Assembly (NCBI RefSeq): GCF_037577855.1
Contig: NZ_JBAKFX010000002.1
Span: 105,694-169,693 of the forward strand
Length of the DNA stretch: 64,000 nucleotides
Source: Dethiothermospora halolimnae
GTDB lineage: Bacteria; Bacillota; Clostridia; Tissierellales; VENL01
Direction of reading: 5' to 3'
Shown here: positions 9,512 through 18,279 of the stretch, piece by piece
Numbering within the stretch: position 1 is the stretch's first letter
Layout: each line of letters starts with the position of its first letter
Position numbers and translations under genes: made by a program
The notes under the pieces: model-generated
The model's input: the letters and a program-made list of their open reading frames with translations, nothing else
Databases searched by the model: none
What the model was told of the DNA's origin: nothing

Positions 9512-9975
9512 CTTAAAGATTTAGGTTTAGATAAAATTTCTGACATCACTATTCCTTTTATTAAGTCATCCTTATCAAATTTATAATTAACTCTGTTATT
9601 ATTTATTTCACCAATTTTAATTATATCTACTATCTCTTCATTTGGTTCTTCTTCATAATATTCTTTACGACTTTTATCTAAATACTCTTGAATCTCCTTT
9701 TCTTCATCATCTATAGCCCCTTGATAATTTACCATATTTTCATCGATTTCCTCATTTTCATAAGCTAAGTCCTGGTCTTTATACTCTTTGTCTTCAGCTT
9801 CATTAATTTGGACTTTCTCTTCTAATTCTAGGTTGTTTTGTTTATTTACAAATGTGTTTTCTTCCTTTTCCCATTGTTTATCATAGGTAAATTTATCCTT
9901 TTTGCCAAAAATATTTTTTATAATTATAAAAACTACAGACAAAATGACTATAATTGGAATGACACTAATTTTCAT
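9505..9975 (-). CDS. Unknown anchored acidic protein (position of yqfB)
   Basis: I do not recognise this 156-residue protein. It has an N-terminal membrane segment (about 4-19, IPIIVILSVVFIIIK) then a very acidic, Glu/Asp/Asn-rich region (about 35-125) probably unstructured, and a short more conserved-looking end containing DDLIKGIVMSEILSKPK. The layout resembles a membrane-tethered adaptor. It lies between floA and yqfC, the position held by yqfB in Bacillus, but I see no sequence reason to call it YqfB. Start ATG with AAGGATG upstream. It has its own terminator. A role with the flotillin is only an inference from adjacency. Confidence 0.8.
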   Translation of the reverse strand: MKISVIPIIVILSVVFIIIKNIFGKKDKFTYDKQWEKEENTFVNKQNNLELEEKVQINEAEDKEYKDQDLAYENEEIDENMVNYQGAIDDEEKEIQEYLDKSRKEYYEEEPNEEIVDIIKIGEINNNRVNYKFDKDDLIKGIVMSEILSKPKSLRK

Positions 9976-9994
9976 ATTAACACATCCTTAGATG

Positions 9995-10987
9995 CTATTT
10001 ATTCATATTTTTATCATCTGGCTGTTTATTAACTTTAGATATTGAATCCCTCATATCAGTATCAGCTAAGATATTTTTCATATTATAATAATCCATAGCT
10101 CCAATATTACCATCTTTTAATGCTTTAGCTAAGGCTAATGGTACTTCTGCCTCTGCTTCCACAACTTTGGCTCTCATAGACTGAACCTCGGCCTTCATTT
10201 CTTGTTCCTTAGCAACAGCCATAGCTCTTCTTTCCTCTGCTTTGGCTTGAGACACTCTTTTATCAGCCTCTGCTTGATCAGTTTGAAGTTGGGCTCCTAT
10301 ATTCCTTCCAACATCTATATCTGCCACATCAATCGATAAGATTTCAAAGGCAGTTCCTGAGTCTAATCCCTTATCTAATACTGTTTTAGATATTAAATCT
10401 GGATTTTCTAAAACACCTTTATGGGAACTGGCGCTACCTACTGTAGTTACTATCCCTTCTCCTACTCTGGCAATAATTGTTTCTTCACCAGCACCACCAA
10501 CTAATCTCTCAATATTTGCTCTTACAGTCACCCTAGCTTTTACCATAACCTCAATTCCATCCTTTGCAACTGCTGCAACCTTAGGAGTTTCTATCACCTT
10601 AGGATTTACACTTACTTGTACTGCTTCTAGTACGTTTCTTCCTGCTAAATCTATAGCAGCAGCCCTTTCAAACTCTATATCTATATTTGCTCTTTGTGCT
10701 GCTATTAATGCATCTACAACAGTGTTTACATTTCCTCCTGCTAAGTAATGGGCCTCTAGTTTATCTATCCCTAACTCTAGACCCGCTTTAGTTGCTTTAA
10801 TCATTGGTGTTACAATCTTTCTTGGTACTACCCTTCTTAATCTCATTCCTATTAGTGTAAAGAAACCCACTTTAACTCCTGAAAAATATGCAGTTATCCA
10901 TAATCCTATAGGTATAAAGCTTAATAATATTGTAAGGAATAAAATAACTACGACTGCAATAATAATAACTGGTACAAGACCACTCAT
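9995..10987 (-). CDS. floA: Flotillin-like protein FloA
   Basis: Scaffold protein of bacterial functional membrane microdomains. It is 330 residues, the normal FloA length. An N-terminal hydrophobic hairpin (about 5-45) anchors it; an SPFH/band-7-like region follows (about 50-220) with VARVGEGIVTTVGSA; the C-terminal Ala/Glu/Lys-rich stretch (about 230-290, QAEADKRVSQAKAEERR) is predicted coiled coil. It follows the NfeD-type gene, the standard NfeD-flotillin pairing, corresponding to yqeZ-yqfA in Bacillus. Confidence 0.96.
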   Translation of the reverse strand: MSGLVPVIIIAVVVILFLTILLSFIPIGLWITAYFSGVKVGFFTLIGMRLRRVVPRKIVTPMIKATKAGLELGIDKLEAHYLAGGNVNTVVDALIAAQRANIDIEFERAAAIDLAGRNVLEAVQVSVNPKVIETPKVAAVAKDGIEVMVKARVTVRANIERLVGGAGEETIIARVGEGIVTTVGSASSHKGVLENPDLISKTVLDKGLDSGTAFEILSIDVADIDVGRNIGAQLQTDQAEADKRVSQAKAEERRAMAVAKEQEMKAEVQSMRAKVVEAEAEVPLALAKALKDGNIGAMDYYNMKNILADTDMRDSISKVNKQPDDKNMNK

Positions 10988-11083
10988 AAATAATACCCCC
11001 TCATATTTTTATTTATATATTAGCAGATGCAAAATAGGATAGTTATAATTTTAACACTTATCTATCTTTTTAAGCATCTGAGT

Positions 11084-12376
11084 CTAATCAATCTTTTTCA
11101 CAATAACTTTAGGTCCTTCTACCTTTATGACTTTAACTACTTCTCCCTTTTTAATAAAGTCCCCCTGGGATACCGCATCAACCCTTTTACCTTCTATTTC
11201 TATAGTTCCCGAAGGTCTAAGATATGAAACAACTACACCTCTTTGATTTAAATACTTATCCTTATCTGACAAACTTGTATAGCCATCGTTTTTGGTTTGT
11301 TTAGTGCCTAATACTATTTTATCTAAATAGGGACTCCTTTGTCCATACTTTATTAGTAAATATGTAGATATAACTGTAAGTATTAAAGCTATTAGAATAG
11401 ACCCTCCGGCTAAAGCTAAAGAATCCATTGCCAAAACCAAGCTGGCTAATATAAATATTATTCCACCTATCCCTGGTATTCCAAATCCTGGTATCAAAGC
11501 TTCGATAACGATTAATACCAAGCCAGCCAAAAATATTATTAATACTCCTAAGCCTGAATTCCCCGCCAATATATTGCCTCCAAAGAATAAAGCAAAAGAT
11601 ACAAGGCTAACAGTACCCCCCGCTCCAAATCCAGGGGCTATTAATTCAATAATTAAGCCTATTAGTCCTAAATATATTAATAATGTACTTATGTAAGGAC
11701 TAGTAATTATTCCAGCTAATTTTACTTTTAAACTAATATCAATAGTTTTTATGCCTCTATATTGTATGTCAAATTCTTGTAATATATCCTTATAATCATT
11801 AGCTATTAAATCTGCTATGCCATATTTTTTAGCATCCCTAGCTCCTAAATTTAATAACTTTCCTTTTTTGACAATGCCTTTTATTTCAACATCCTTATCT
11901 GCCATTGCCGCGATGATTCTAGGGTCTCTTCCCCTATTTTTAGCTGTATTTTTTAATAAACTTACCCAAAAGGATAATATCTTTTCTGTATTTGGTATTG
12001 TTTCAGCTGACCCAATGGTAGCTTCATGGGACATAACTACTTTTTCACTTGATATTGTTAATAATACTCCTGCCGACTCGGCTTTATTATTTACAAAGGA
12101 TATTGTAGGTACTTCCAAGTCCATAATGAGATTTTTTATTTTTTCTGCTTCTTCTATTTCTCCACCATAGGTATCTATGTCAAATATTATAGCTTTAGCT
12201 TGATATTTGTCAATTTTATTAACCTCTTTTTTTATAAATTGATAAGTGGATGTATTTATCTCCCCTTCAATGGGTATAATATATACATCTTTTTCAGTTT
12301 CTGCAGCAATGTTGTTGCTAAAAATAGATAAAAAAATACATACTATAAATAATATTGATATTATCTTTCCTCTCAA
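11084..12376 (-). CDS. NfeD-family membrane-bound serine protease (long form)
   Basis: Long NfeD protein of 430 residues. A signal peptide (about 1-25) leads to a ClpP/crotonase-like protease domain with the nucleophile Ser101 in NKAESAGVLL and candidate catalytic Lys142 or Lys146. Four to five membrane helices follow (about 215-345), then a C-terminal OB-fold NfeD domain (about 370-430) with RGVVVSYLRPSGTIEIEG. Long NfeD proteases associate with stomatin/flotillin partners, and floA is next downstream. Corresponds to Bacillus yqeZ by position. Confidence 0.94.
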   Translation of the reverse strand: MRGKIISILFIVCIFLSIFSNNIAAETEKDVYIIPIEGEINTSTYQFIKKEVNKIDKYQAKAIIFDIDTYGGEIEEAEKIKNLIMDLEVPTISFVNNKAESAGVLLTISSEKVVMSHEATIGSAETIPNTEKILSFWVSLLKNTAKNRGRDPRIIAAMADKDVEIKGIVKKGKLLNLGARDAKKYGIADLIANDYKDILQEFDIQYRGIKTIDISLKVKLAGIITSPYISTLLIYLGLIGLIIELIAPGFGAGGTVSLVSFALFFGGNILAGNSGLGVLIIFLAGLVLIVIEALIPGFGIPGIGGIIFILASLVLAMDSLALAGGSILIALILTVISTYLLIKYGQRSPYLDKIVLGTKQTKNDGYTSLSDKDKYLNQRGVVVSYLRPSGTIEIEGKRVDAVSQGDFIKKGEVVKVIKVEGPKVIVKKID

Positions 12377-12397
12377 ATAACCCCTCTCCCCTTCATA

Positions 12398-13498
12398 TTA
12401 CTCTCTAATCTTTATATATGATATTACAGGATAATGATCTGAATAATCTACCTCTTTTACTTTATAATCTAAGATTTCATAATTTTTATCTGCAAATATA
12501 TAATCTATCCTTTTTTTATGCTTCTCCATAGTTATGGTATGACTATATCTATTGTCAACCGTATTAGCCACGTCGTTAATACTTTTTTCTAAATCTAATA
12601 TATTGTTATTATAATCAACTTCATTTAAATCTCCTATTAAAATAGTATTATTTTCATATAGTTTCAAATAGGAATTCAATACTTTAAACTGACTATCCCT
12701 CTCCCAACTATTTGTTCCTAAATGAGTAACTAAAAAATTTAACTTAGTCTTATCTAGTAGTATCTCCGCTATAAGTAATCCTCGGTTCTCTTTTCCGTCC
12801 ATTTTTATATTATCCCATTTTATTATTGGATATTTACTTAATACTGCATTACCATACTTCCCATATAGAAACTTTTCATTACTACCAAAGGCGTAATACA
12901 TAGATAAACTATTTGCAATCTTTTTAGCCTGATCTTTAAATCCTGACCTAAGCATATTTTTATCAACTTCCTGAAGTCCTAATATATCAGGATCTTCCTT
13001 TTTAATAAATTCAATAATATTATCTAATGTATATCTCCCATATCTATCCTTGCCATGATGAATATTGTATGTCATAACCTTCACTACTTTTATATCCTCA
13101 TACTTTTCATCACTAGTATTAATCTTTTTAGTATAAGGTATTGTTGATATATCTATGAACCCATTATTAACTCCATTTGCCAAAACCCTTAACTTATCAT
13201 TAAAATTAAATTTTACATTATCAGTTGATATAATGAATTCATTATATTGAAATCCTTTAAAACTAACGATTCCATAATAATCTCTGTAAATAGACGCCTT
13301 TATATTGCCAGTTTTTGAATAAATTTCGCATGTGATTTTCGTTACGTTTTTAGGAGCTAATATCTTTAAAATCCCTTTATCTCCATTTTTTATGGCTTTA
13401 AGTTTTATATTCCCCTGAGAAAAAGTTATTGTTAGATATCCGAAAAAAATAGAAAGAACAAAAACTACCATAAGAGATAATATCATCTTCTTTTTCAT
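12398..13498 (-). CDS. Secreted or membrane-anchored endonuclease/exonuclease/phosphatase-fold protein
   Basis: 366 residues with an uncleaved or cleaved N-terminal hydrophobic segment (about 5-27) so the enzyme faces outward. The C-terminal half is a DNase I-like EEP domain: MTYNIHHG (Asn), LGLQEVD (metal-binding Glu), THLGTNS, IGDLNEVD and SDHYPV are the expected catalytic blocks in order. The region before the domain (about 35-135) is unassigned. EEP enzymes cut nucleic acids, phosphoinositides or sphingomyelin, and substrate cannot be told here. It sits between yqeY and the NfeD gene, where Bacillus has none, so it is an insertion into the conserved cluster. ATG with GGGGGAAG upstream. 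Confidence 0.88.
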   Translation of the reverse strand: MKKKMILSLMVVFVLSIFFGYLTITFSQGNIKLKAIKNGDKGILKILAPKNVTKITCEIYSKTGNIKASIYRDYYGIVSFKGFQYNEFIISTDNVKFNFNDKLRVLANGVNNGFIDISTIPYTKKINTSDEKYEDIKVVKVMTYNIHHGKDRYGRYTLDNIIEFIKKEDPDILGLQEVDKNMLRSGFKDQAKKIANSLSMYYAFGSNEKFLYGKYGNAVLSKYPIIKWDNIKMDGKENRGLLIAEILLDKTKLNFLVTHLGTNSWERDSQFKVLNSYLKLYENNTILIGDLNEVDYNNNILDLEKSINDVANTVDNRYSHTITMEKHKKRIDYIFADKNYEILDYKVKEVDYSDHYPVISYIKIRE

Positions 13499-13697
13499 TA
13501 ACTCTTCCCCCTTAATTATAAACGATTATAGCTAATATAAAATAGATTTGTTATGTACTATACATTTCATTGACTCAATTGTCACTATATATGTATCAAA
13601 TATCAATATGAAATATATTAAATTTTCTTAAATTTCATAATATAATGTTATCATGTAACTTATTATGATTCAATTAGTAATAATTTCTTAACTATTA

Positions 13698-13728
13698 GAA
13701 CAAAAGGGACTTTGTCGCTTCTTTGTTC
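13698..13728. repeat. 31-nt palindromic element, copy 1
   Basis: Starts GAACAAA and ends TTTGTTC; the inner stem differs from copy 2 at 24446-24476 by compensating changes (see findings). The gap between the phosphatase gene and yqeY otherwise holds only the yqeY terminator and AT-rich sequence. Confidence 0.7.
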
Positions 13729-13763
13729 TGTGCAGATTACAGAGATTGGGGACAAAAAAGCAA

Positions 13764-13793
13764 AAAACCTAGATACATAGGTATCCAGGTTTT
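13764..13793 (-). terminator. Intrinsic terminator after yqeY
   Basis: Minus-strand hairpin AAAACCTGGATAC / GTATCTAGGTTTT with a short loop, one mismatch in the stem, and a TTTTTT run. Confidence 0.8.
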
Positions 13794-13796
13794 AAT

Positions 13797-14249
13797 CTAT
13801 TTTAAATACTGCGCTACTATTTTACTAACTAAGTTACCATCGGCTTTACCCTTTACCTGTGGCATAACCTTTCCCATAACTCTTCCCATATCGCTAACAG
13901 TATTCGCACCGACTTCATCAATAGCAGCTTTAACTATCTCATCGATTTCTTCTTCTGATAATTGTTTAGGTAAATATTCAAGTAATATTTCAATTTCTGT
14001 TTCAGTAAGTTCTATTAAATCATCTCTTTGTCCTTTTTTAAAATCTTCTAATGCATTTTTCTTTTCTTTAACTTGCTTTGAAACAACCTCAATAACTTCT
14101 TCATCAGTAAGCTCTATTCTTTCATCCACTTCTTTCTGTTTTATAGCTGACCTTACCATAGTTATAACATTTTTTCTTACTTTGTCCTTTTTTTTCATTG
14201 AGGTTTTCAAATCATCCATTAGCCTTTTCTTAAGGGACATAAAGTTCAC
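13797..14249 (-). CDS. yqeY: GatB/YqeY domain protein
   Basis: 150-residue protein of the YqeY family, related to the tail domain of the GatB amidotransferase subunit that contacts tRNA; its own role is undefined. Family features: KDKVRKNVITMVRSAIK near the start, the LPKQLSEEEI block, and MGRVMGKVMPQVKGKADG near the end. It lies just after rpsU, the common rpsU-yqeY pair, 11 bases apart, and ends at a terminator, so it closes the transcript that begins upstream. Confidence 0.95.
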   Translation of the reverse strand: MNFMSLKKRLMDDLKTSMKKKDKVRKNVITMVRSAIKQKEVDERIELTDEEVIEVVSKQVKEKKNALEDFKKGQRDDLIELTETEIEILLEYLPKQLSEEEIDEIVKAAIDEVGANTVSDMGRVMGKVMPQVKGKADGNLVSKIVAQYLK

Positions 14250-14260
14250 CTCTTATCTTA

Positions 14261-14440
14261 TTATCTTCTTTTATTTTTCCTTCTAGCCGCCTCAGACTTT
14301 TTCTTGCGTTTAACACTAGGTTTTTCATAATGCTCTCTTTTTCTTGCTTCAGATAATATACCTGCTCTTGAGCATTGTCTCTTGAACCTTCTTAGTGCTT
14401 GCTCTAAAGATTCATTATCTTTAACTTTTATTTCAGCCAT
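14261..14440 (-). CDS. rpsU: 30S ribosomal protein S21
   Basis: Small-subunit protein S21, 59 residues from the chosen ATG at 14440: MAEIKVKDNESLEQALRRFK, with the basic RRxKRRRKS-like tail (KRKKKSEAARRKNKRR). The frame is open for 28 more codons upstream, but those are hydrophobic and unlike S21, and a GAGGGGAGGG ribosome binding site sits just before the chosen start. Between the HIT gene and yqeY, as in related Firmicutes. Confidence 0.96.
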   Translation of the reverse strand: MAEIKVKDNESLEQALRRFKRQCSRAGILSEARKREHYEKPSVKRKKKSEAARRKNKRR

Positions 14441-14552
14441 CTGTGTATCCCTCCCCTCTTTCACTAAAAGGACAATACAATATAAAATGAAATAAGTGGA
14501 ATATAGCACTAGACTATTATACATTAAATAAAAACTAAATGCAAATGTTATT

Positions 14553-14906
14553 TTAGCCCGGTGGCCATTTTAATTGTCTTCCACCTAGTAAATGGTAATG
14601 TAAATGGTTTACTGTTTGCCCTCCATCTTCACCACAATTATTAACTATCCTAAAACCTTTCTCATATAAGCCTTTGTCCTTAGCTATCTTATTTATTACA
14701 AGATGAATATGAGATACCAAATGGCTATTATCATCATCTATCTCCTTTACAGAAGATATATGTCTTTTAGGAATAACTAATATATGAACAGGTGATTGTG
14801 GGTTCACATCGTTAAAAGCAACGACCTTATCATCTTCATATACTTTTTCAGATGGTATTTCCCCATCTACTATTTTACAGAAAATACAGTCAGACACCCA
14901 TTTCAC
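14553..14906 (-). CDS. HIT-family nucleotide hydrolase (HinT-like)
   Basis: Histidine-triad protein of 117 residues. CxxC zinc-type start (DCIFCKIVDGEIPS) and the triad HLHYHLLGG near residues 101-109 identify the HinT branch, which hydrolyses purine nucleoside phosphoramidates and acyl-adenylates. AGGAGG lies very close to the ATG; a GTG three codons on has a more relaxed spacing and could be the real start. It lies between mtaB and rpsU. Confidence 0.95.
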   Translation of the reverse strand: MKWVSDCIFCKIVDGEIPSEKVYEDDKVVAFNDVNPQSPVHILVIPKRHISSVKEIDDDNSHLVSHIHLVINKIAKDKGLYEKGFRIVNNCGEDGGQTVNHLHYHLLGGRQLKWPPG

Positions 14907-14958
14907 CTCCTAACTACTTTACTTATTATATATATTCAATATAAAAAATATAATTCCT

Positions 14959-16266
14959 CTATTTAATTATTATTTCTCCTAACAATCCATCTTCTTTTAT
15001 ATCCTTTATTTCAACTTGTATTATTTCTCCTTCAAAGTCATTTTCAGATTCTGCTAAAACAGTAATATAATTGGTGGTGTGACCTATTATATAATTAGAT
15101 TCTTTATTATATCTATTTTCAAATAAGACCCCTACTTTTTTACCAATAAATTTTGAGTTAAAGTTTTTAGTAAGATTATCTCCTAAATCTATAAGTTTTT
15201 TACTTCTATCATTTTTAACATTACCATTAACTTGATTTTTAAATTTGGCAGCAGGAGTTCCTTGTCTTTTAGAGTATTTAAACACATGTATTTTGGAAAA
15301 GCCTATATCTTTAACAAACTCATAGGTTTCATTAAACTCTTTATCTGTCTCTCCTGGAAAACCAACTATTATATCGGTTGTTATGGCAACATTATCCATA
15401 TATTTTCTAATTTTTTCTACTATACTTTTATACTGGGAAGTAGTATACTTCCTATTCATTCTCTCTAATACGGTATCGCTACCACTTTGAAGAGATAAAT
15501 GAAAATGATCACAAACCTTTGGTAATTTTACTAATCTTTCCATAAATTCATCAGTAATTATTGTAGGTTCTATTGAACTTAATCTAATTCTCTCAATTCC
15601 TTCTATTTTATGAACTTCTTCAATTACATCAATTAATCTTATATCACCTAAATCTTTTCCATAAGAAGCCACATGTATACCCGTTAATACTATTTCTTTA
15701 AATCCATTATCTGCTATTCTTCTAACTTCATCTAAAATTTTATCCAAATCTCTACTCCTAATAGGTCCCCTAGCATATGGAATTATACAATAGGAACAAT
15801 ATCTATTACATCCCTCCTGTATCTTTAAGCTTGCCCTTGTTTTCCCTTTAATCTCCGCTATGGATAAGTCTTCAAATTCTTTTACATCCATTATACTTTT
15901 AACCACATTTATTCTCTTATTCTTCTCCTTAGCTTCTTCACATAAGTCTACAATCTTATTTCTATTATTGGTACCAACTATCACATCAACTTCAGGTATA
16001 TCTAAAACTTCATCTGAAGATATTTGGGCATAACACCCAACCACTGCTATTATTGCCTCGGGATTTTTCTTTTTAGACCTTCTTATAAATTGCCTTGATT
16101 TTCTATCTCCTAAATTAGTTACAGTACACGTATTTATCACATATACATCTGCCTTATCAGATGTATTTACTATCTTATATCTTCTTTTTTCAAAAATTTC
16201 CATCATAGCTTCAGTCTCATATTGGTTAACTTTACAACCTAGAGTATTAAATGCTACAGTTTTCAT
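14959..16266 (-). CDS. mtaB: tRNA t6A37 methylthiotransferase MtaB
   Basis: Radical SAM enzyme that converts t6A37 to ms2t6A37 in ANN-decoding tRNAs. 435 residues. The N-terminal UPF0004 domain holds the auxiliary cluster cysteines C11, C47 and C78; the radical SAM cluster motif is C153-NRY-C157-SY-C160; the C-terminal part (about 370-435) is a TRAM domain. The stop overlaps nothing but it directly abuts rsmE (start of mtaB and stop of rsmE share position 16266), indicating coupling. Confidence 0.96.
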   Translation of the reverse strand: MKTVAFNTLGCKVNQYETEAMMEIFEKRRYKIVNTSDKADVYVINTCTVTNLGDRKSRQFIRRSKKKNPEAIIAVVGCYAQISSDEVLDIPEVDVIVGTNNRNKIVDLCEEAKEKNKRINVVKSIMDVKEFEDLSIAEIKGKTRASLKIQEGCNRYCSYCIIPYARGPIRSRDLDKILDEVRRIADNGFKEIVLTGIHVASYGKDLGDIRLIDVIEEVHKIEGIERIRLSSIEPTIITDEFMERLVKLPKVCDHFHLSLQSGSDTVLERMNRKYTTSQYKSIVEKIRKYMDNVAITTDIIVGFPGETDKEFNETYEFVKDIGFSKIHVFKYSKRQGTPAAKFKNQVNGNVKNDRSKKLIDLGDNLTKNFNSKFIGKKVGVLFENRYNKESNYIIGHTTNYITVLAESENDFEGEIIQVEIKDIKEDGLLGEIIIK

Positions 16267-17012
16267 TATATCACTCCTAAATCTCCAAGGTCATATAATA
16301 CCATGCCTGCTGTTATCATCCCTGCAGTTTCTGTTCTTAAAATTCTTGGCCCTAAACTTACAATTTCACCACAAGCCCCTTTAAGTAATCTTATTTCTTC
16401 TTCTTCAAATCCACCCTCTGGCCCTATGATAATATTAATTTTATTCCCTTTAAAGTTTTGTAAAACTTCTTTTAGCCCTTTTTTATCTTCATTTTCATAG
16501 GGTACTATCGTAAGGCTATCTTCATCAAAACTATTAACCATGGTATCTAAATCGATAATATTATCAATTTTAGGTATGATTCCCCTGCCGCTTTGTTTTG
16601 CAGCACCTTCTATTATTTTTTGCCATCGCTCTAGTTTCTTTTCTTCCTTTTTGTTATTATTGATTTTAACAACACACCTATTGGTTTTTATGGGTACTAT
16701 CCTAGTTACCCCTATTTCTGTTAACTTTTGTACTATTAAATCCATTTTACTTGCTTTAGGTAACCCTTGATATAGAGTTATATCTATATTAGGTTCAGAT
16801 TTTGAATTTCTTTTTCCAATTATATTGACTTTGACTTCTTTATTATCTATAGAATATATTTTACAAATATATTCAGTTTTATTGCCATCACATACTAATA
16901 TTTCATCATCTATATTAAGTCTTAAGACATTTTTAATATGTTTTAAGTTATCTTCAATTATAGTAATGGTATCTTCTTTTATATATTCTTCATCCACAAA
17001 AAATCTATGCAT
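16266..17012 (-). CDS. rsmE: 16S rRNA m3U1498 methyltransferase RsmE
   Basis: SPOUT-class methyltransferase for U1498 of 16S rRNA. 248 residues with an N-terminal PUA-like part (HIKNVLRLNIDDEI) and a C-terminal knot with IIGPEGGFEEEEI and SLGPRILRTETA, the SAM-binding loops. It overlaps prmA at its 5' end by 8 bases and adjoins mtaB at its 3' end. Confidence 0.96.
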   Translation of the reverse strand: MHRFFVDEEYIKEDTITIIEDNLKHIKNVLRLNIDDEILVCDGNKTEYICKIYSIDNKEVKVNIIGKRNSKSEPNIDITLYQGLPKASKMDLIVQKLTEIGVTRIVPIKTNRCVVKINNNKKEEKKLERWQKIIEGAAKQSGRGIIPKIDNIIDLDTMVNSFDEDSLTIVPYENEDKKGLKEVLQNFKGNKINIIIGPEGGFEEEEIRLLKGACGEIVSLGPRILRTETAGMITAGMVLYDLGDLGVI

Positions 17013-17958
17013 TACATATTACCTTCTTTTTTGAAACTATAGAAGCCCATTCTCCCTTGGTTTCCACTTGTAAAATATCCATATTTTCCTTTGCTAAAGC
17101 CTCTTTTACTAAATCTATCTTTTCTAATATTATTCCAGAAGCTATAAATAATCCATCATCTTCTAAAAACCTTGGAATGTCTTTAACAAGTTCAACGATT
17201 ATCTCTGCTATAATATTTGCAACGATTATATCAGCTTTTTCATTAACCACATCTAGCAAATTTCCATGTCTAATTTCAACTATATCATCCACATTATTTA
17301 ACTTAATGTTTTCATTTGATACATTTATCGAAACCTCATCTAGGTCAATACCTATAACATTATGAGCGCCTAGTTTAGCCCCAGCTATAGATAGGATTCC
17401 TGTACCACATCCAACATCAAAGACTTTATCTTTATTTTTTATATGTTTTTCTAATTGTTGTATGCACAAAATAGTAGTTTCATGGGTTCCTGTTCCAAAG
17501 GCCATACCCGGGTCTAATTCTATTATTAACTCATCTTCCTTTTTATTATATTCTTCCCAAGTAGGCTTAACTACAACCTTTTCACCAATTTTTTTAGGTT
17601 TATAGTATTTTTTCCAGCTGTGGGCCCAGTCTTCTTCATAAACCTCTGAAGTAGTAACCTCTCCTAAACCTTTATCAAGATTATATTGGGGTATTTTTTC
17701 CACATTTTGTCTTATTAATTCAATTTTATCAATTAAATCTTCACTTTCTGGGAAATAACCCTTTACTATAACCCCTTCATAGTTTTGCTCTAATAAACTG
17801 GGATCAATATAATCCCAATCCTCTTCAGATTTTCCCTCGATAATTAAATCATTAGGATCTTCTATAACAAGACCTCCTACACCTACTTCATATAATATGT
17901 TTGAAACAGCCTCTACCGCCTCTGTTGTAGTCTTAATTTGGACCTCAATCCACTTCAT
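17005..17958 (-). CDS. prmA: Ribosomal protein L11 methyltransferase PrmA
   Basis: Trimethylates ribosomal protein L11. 317 residues; N-terminal substrate-recognition region (about 1-95), then a class I methyltransferase fold with motif I DVGCGTGILSIAG near 181-193 and the catalytic-site block IVANIIAEI. Its 3' end overlaps rsmE. It is separated from dnaJ by a terminator and a repeat-rich gap, so here prmA appears to have its own promoter rather than being read only from the heat-shock operon. Confidence 0.96.
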   Translation of the reverse strand: MKWIEVQIKTTTEAVEAVSNILYEVGVGGLVIEDPNDLIIEGKSEEDWDYIDPSLLEQNYEGVIVKGYFPESEDLIDKIELIRQNVEKIPQYNLDKGLGEVTTSEVYEEDWAHSWKKYYKPKKIGEKVVVKPTWEEYNKKEDELIIELDPGMAFGTGTHETTILCIQQLEKHIKNKDKVFDVGCGTGILSIAGAKLGAHNVIGIDLDEVSINVSNENIKLNNVDDIVEIRHGNLLDVVNEKADIIVANIIAEIIVELVKDIPRFLEDDGLFIASGIILEKIDLVKEALAKENMDILQVETKGEWASIVSKKKVICNA

Positions 17959-17994
17959 AGATATTTCACACCCTTTTATACGTTTTTGTTAACT

Positions 17995-18119
17995 AGTTGG
18001 GGGATTATGAATCCCCCAACAACCAATCGAGGATTATTATAAATCCCAAACAACTAATCGGGGATTATTATAAATCCCAAGCAACCAATCGGGAGATTAC
18101 TAAATTCCTAAGCAATTTG
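17995..18119. repeat. Tandem degenerate ~31-bp palindromic repeats
   Basis: Four head-to-tail units of about 29-31 bases, each containing GGGGATT...AATCCC with a short centre and ending CAACCAATC or close to it. The first unit starts with TTGGGGGATTATGAATCCCCCAA. Related GGGGGATT palindromes occur at 36294-36385 and 37973-37998. It fills most of the 285-base gap between prmA and the dnaJ terminator. Confidence 0.75.
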
Positions 18120-18242
18120 GAATTTAAATCCCTCTAATAGTTAATAGAAAATTTAAAATAACTCAACAAAATAATTAAAGGCTATATATGCCAGTCCTAG
18201 CTTATTATACCCTATATACCTTTAAAAAACCACTTTCTTATG

Positions 18243-18279
18243 AAAATAATCACTCCATAAATCTTGGAGTGATTATTTT
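18243..18279 (-). terminator. Intrinsic terminator after dnaJ
   Basis: Arms AAAATAATCACTCCA and TGGAGTGATTATTTT with a 7-base loop; the dnaJ stop codon overlaps the hairpin. Marks the end of the hrcA operon. Confidence 0.85.

Noticed and set aside
12398..13498. Sphingomyelinase-type toxin.
   Set aside because: Only the general EEP domain is visible; substrate and toxicity cannot be inferred.
17995..18119. Possible CRISPR array from repeated ~31-base units.
   Set aside because: Units follow one another directly without unique spacers, diverge in sequence, and no cas genes are present.
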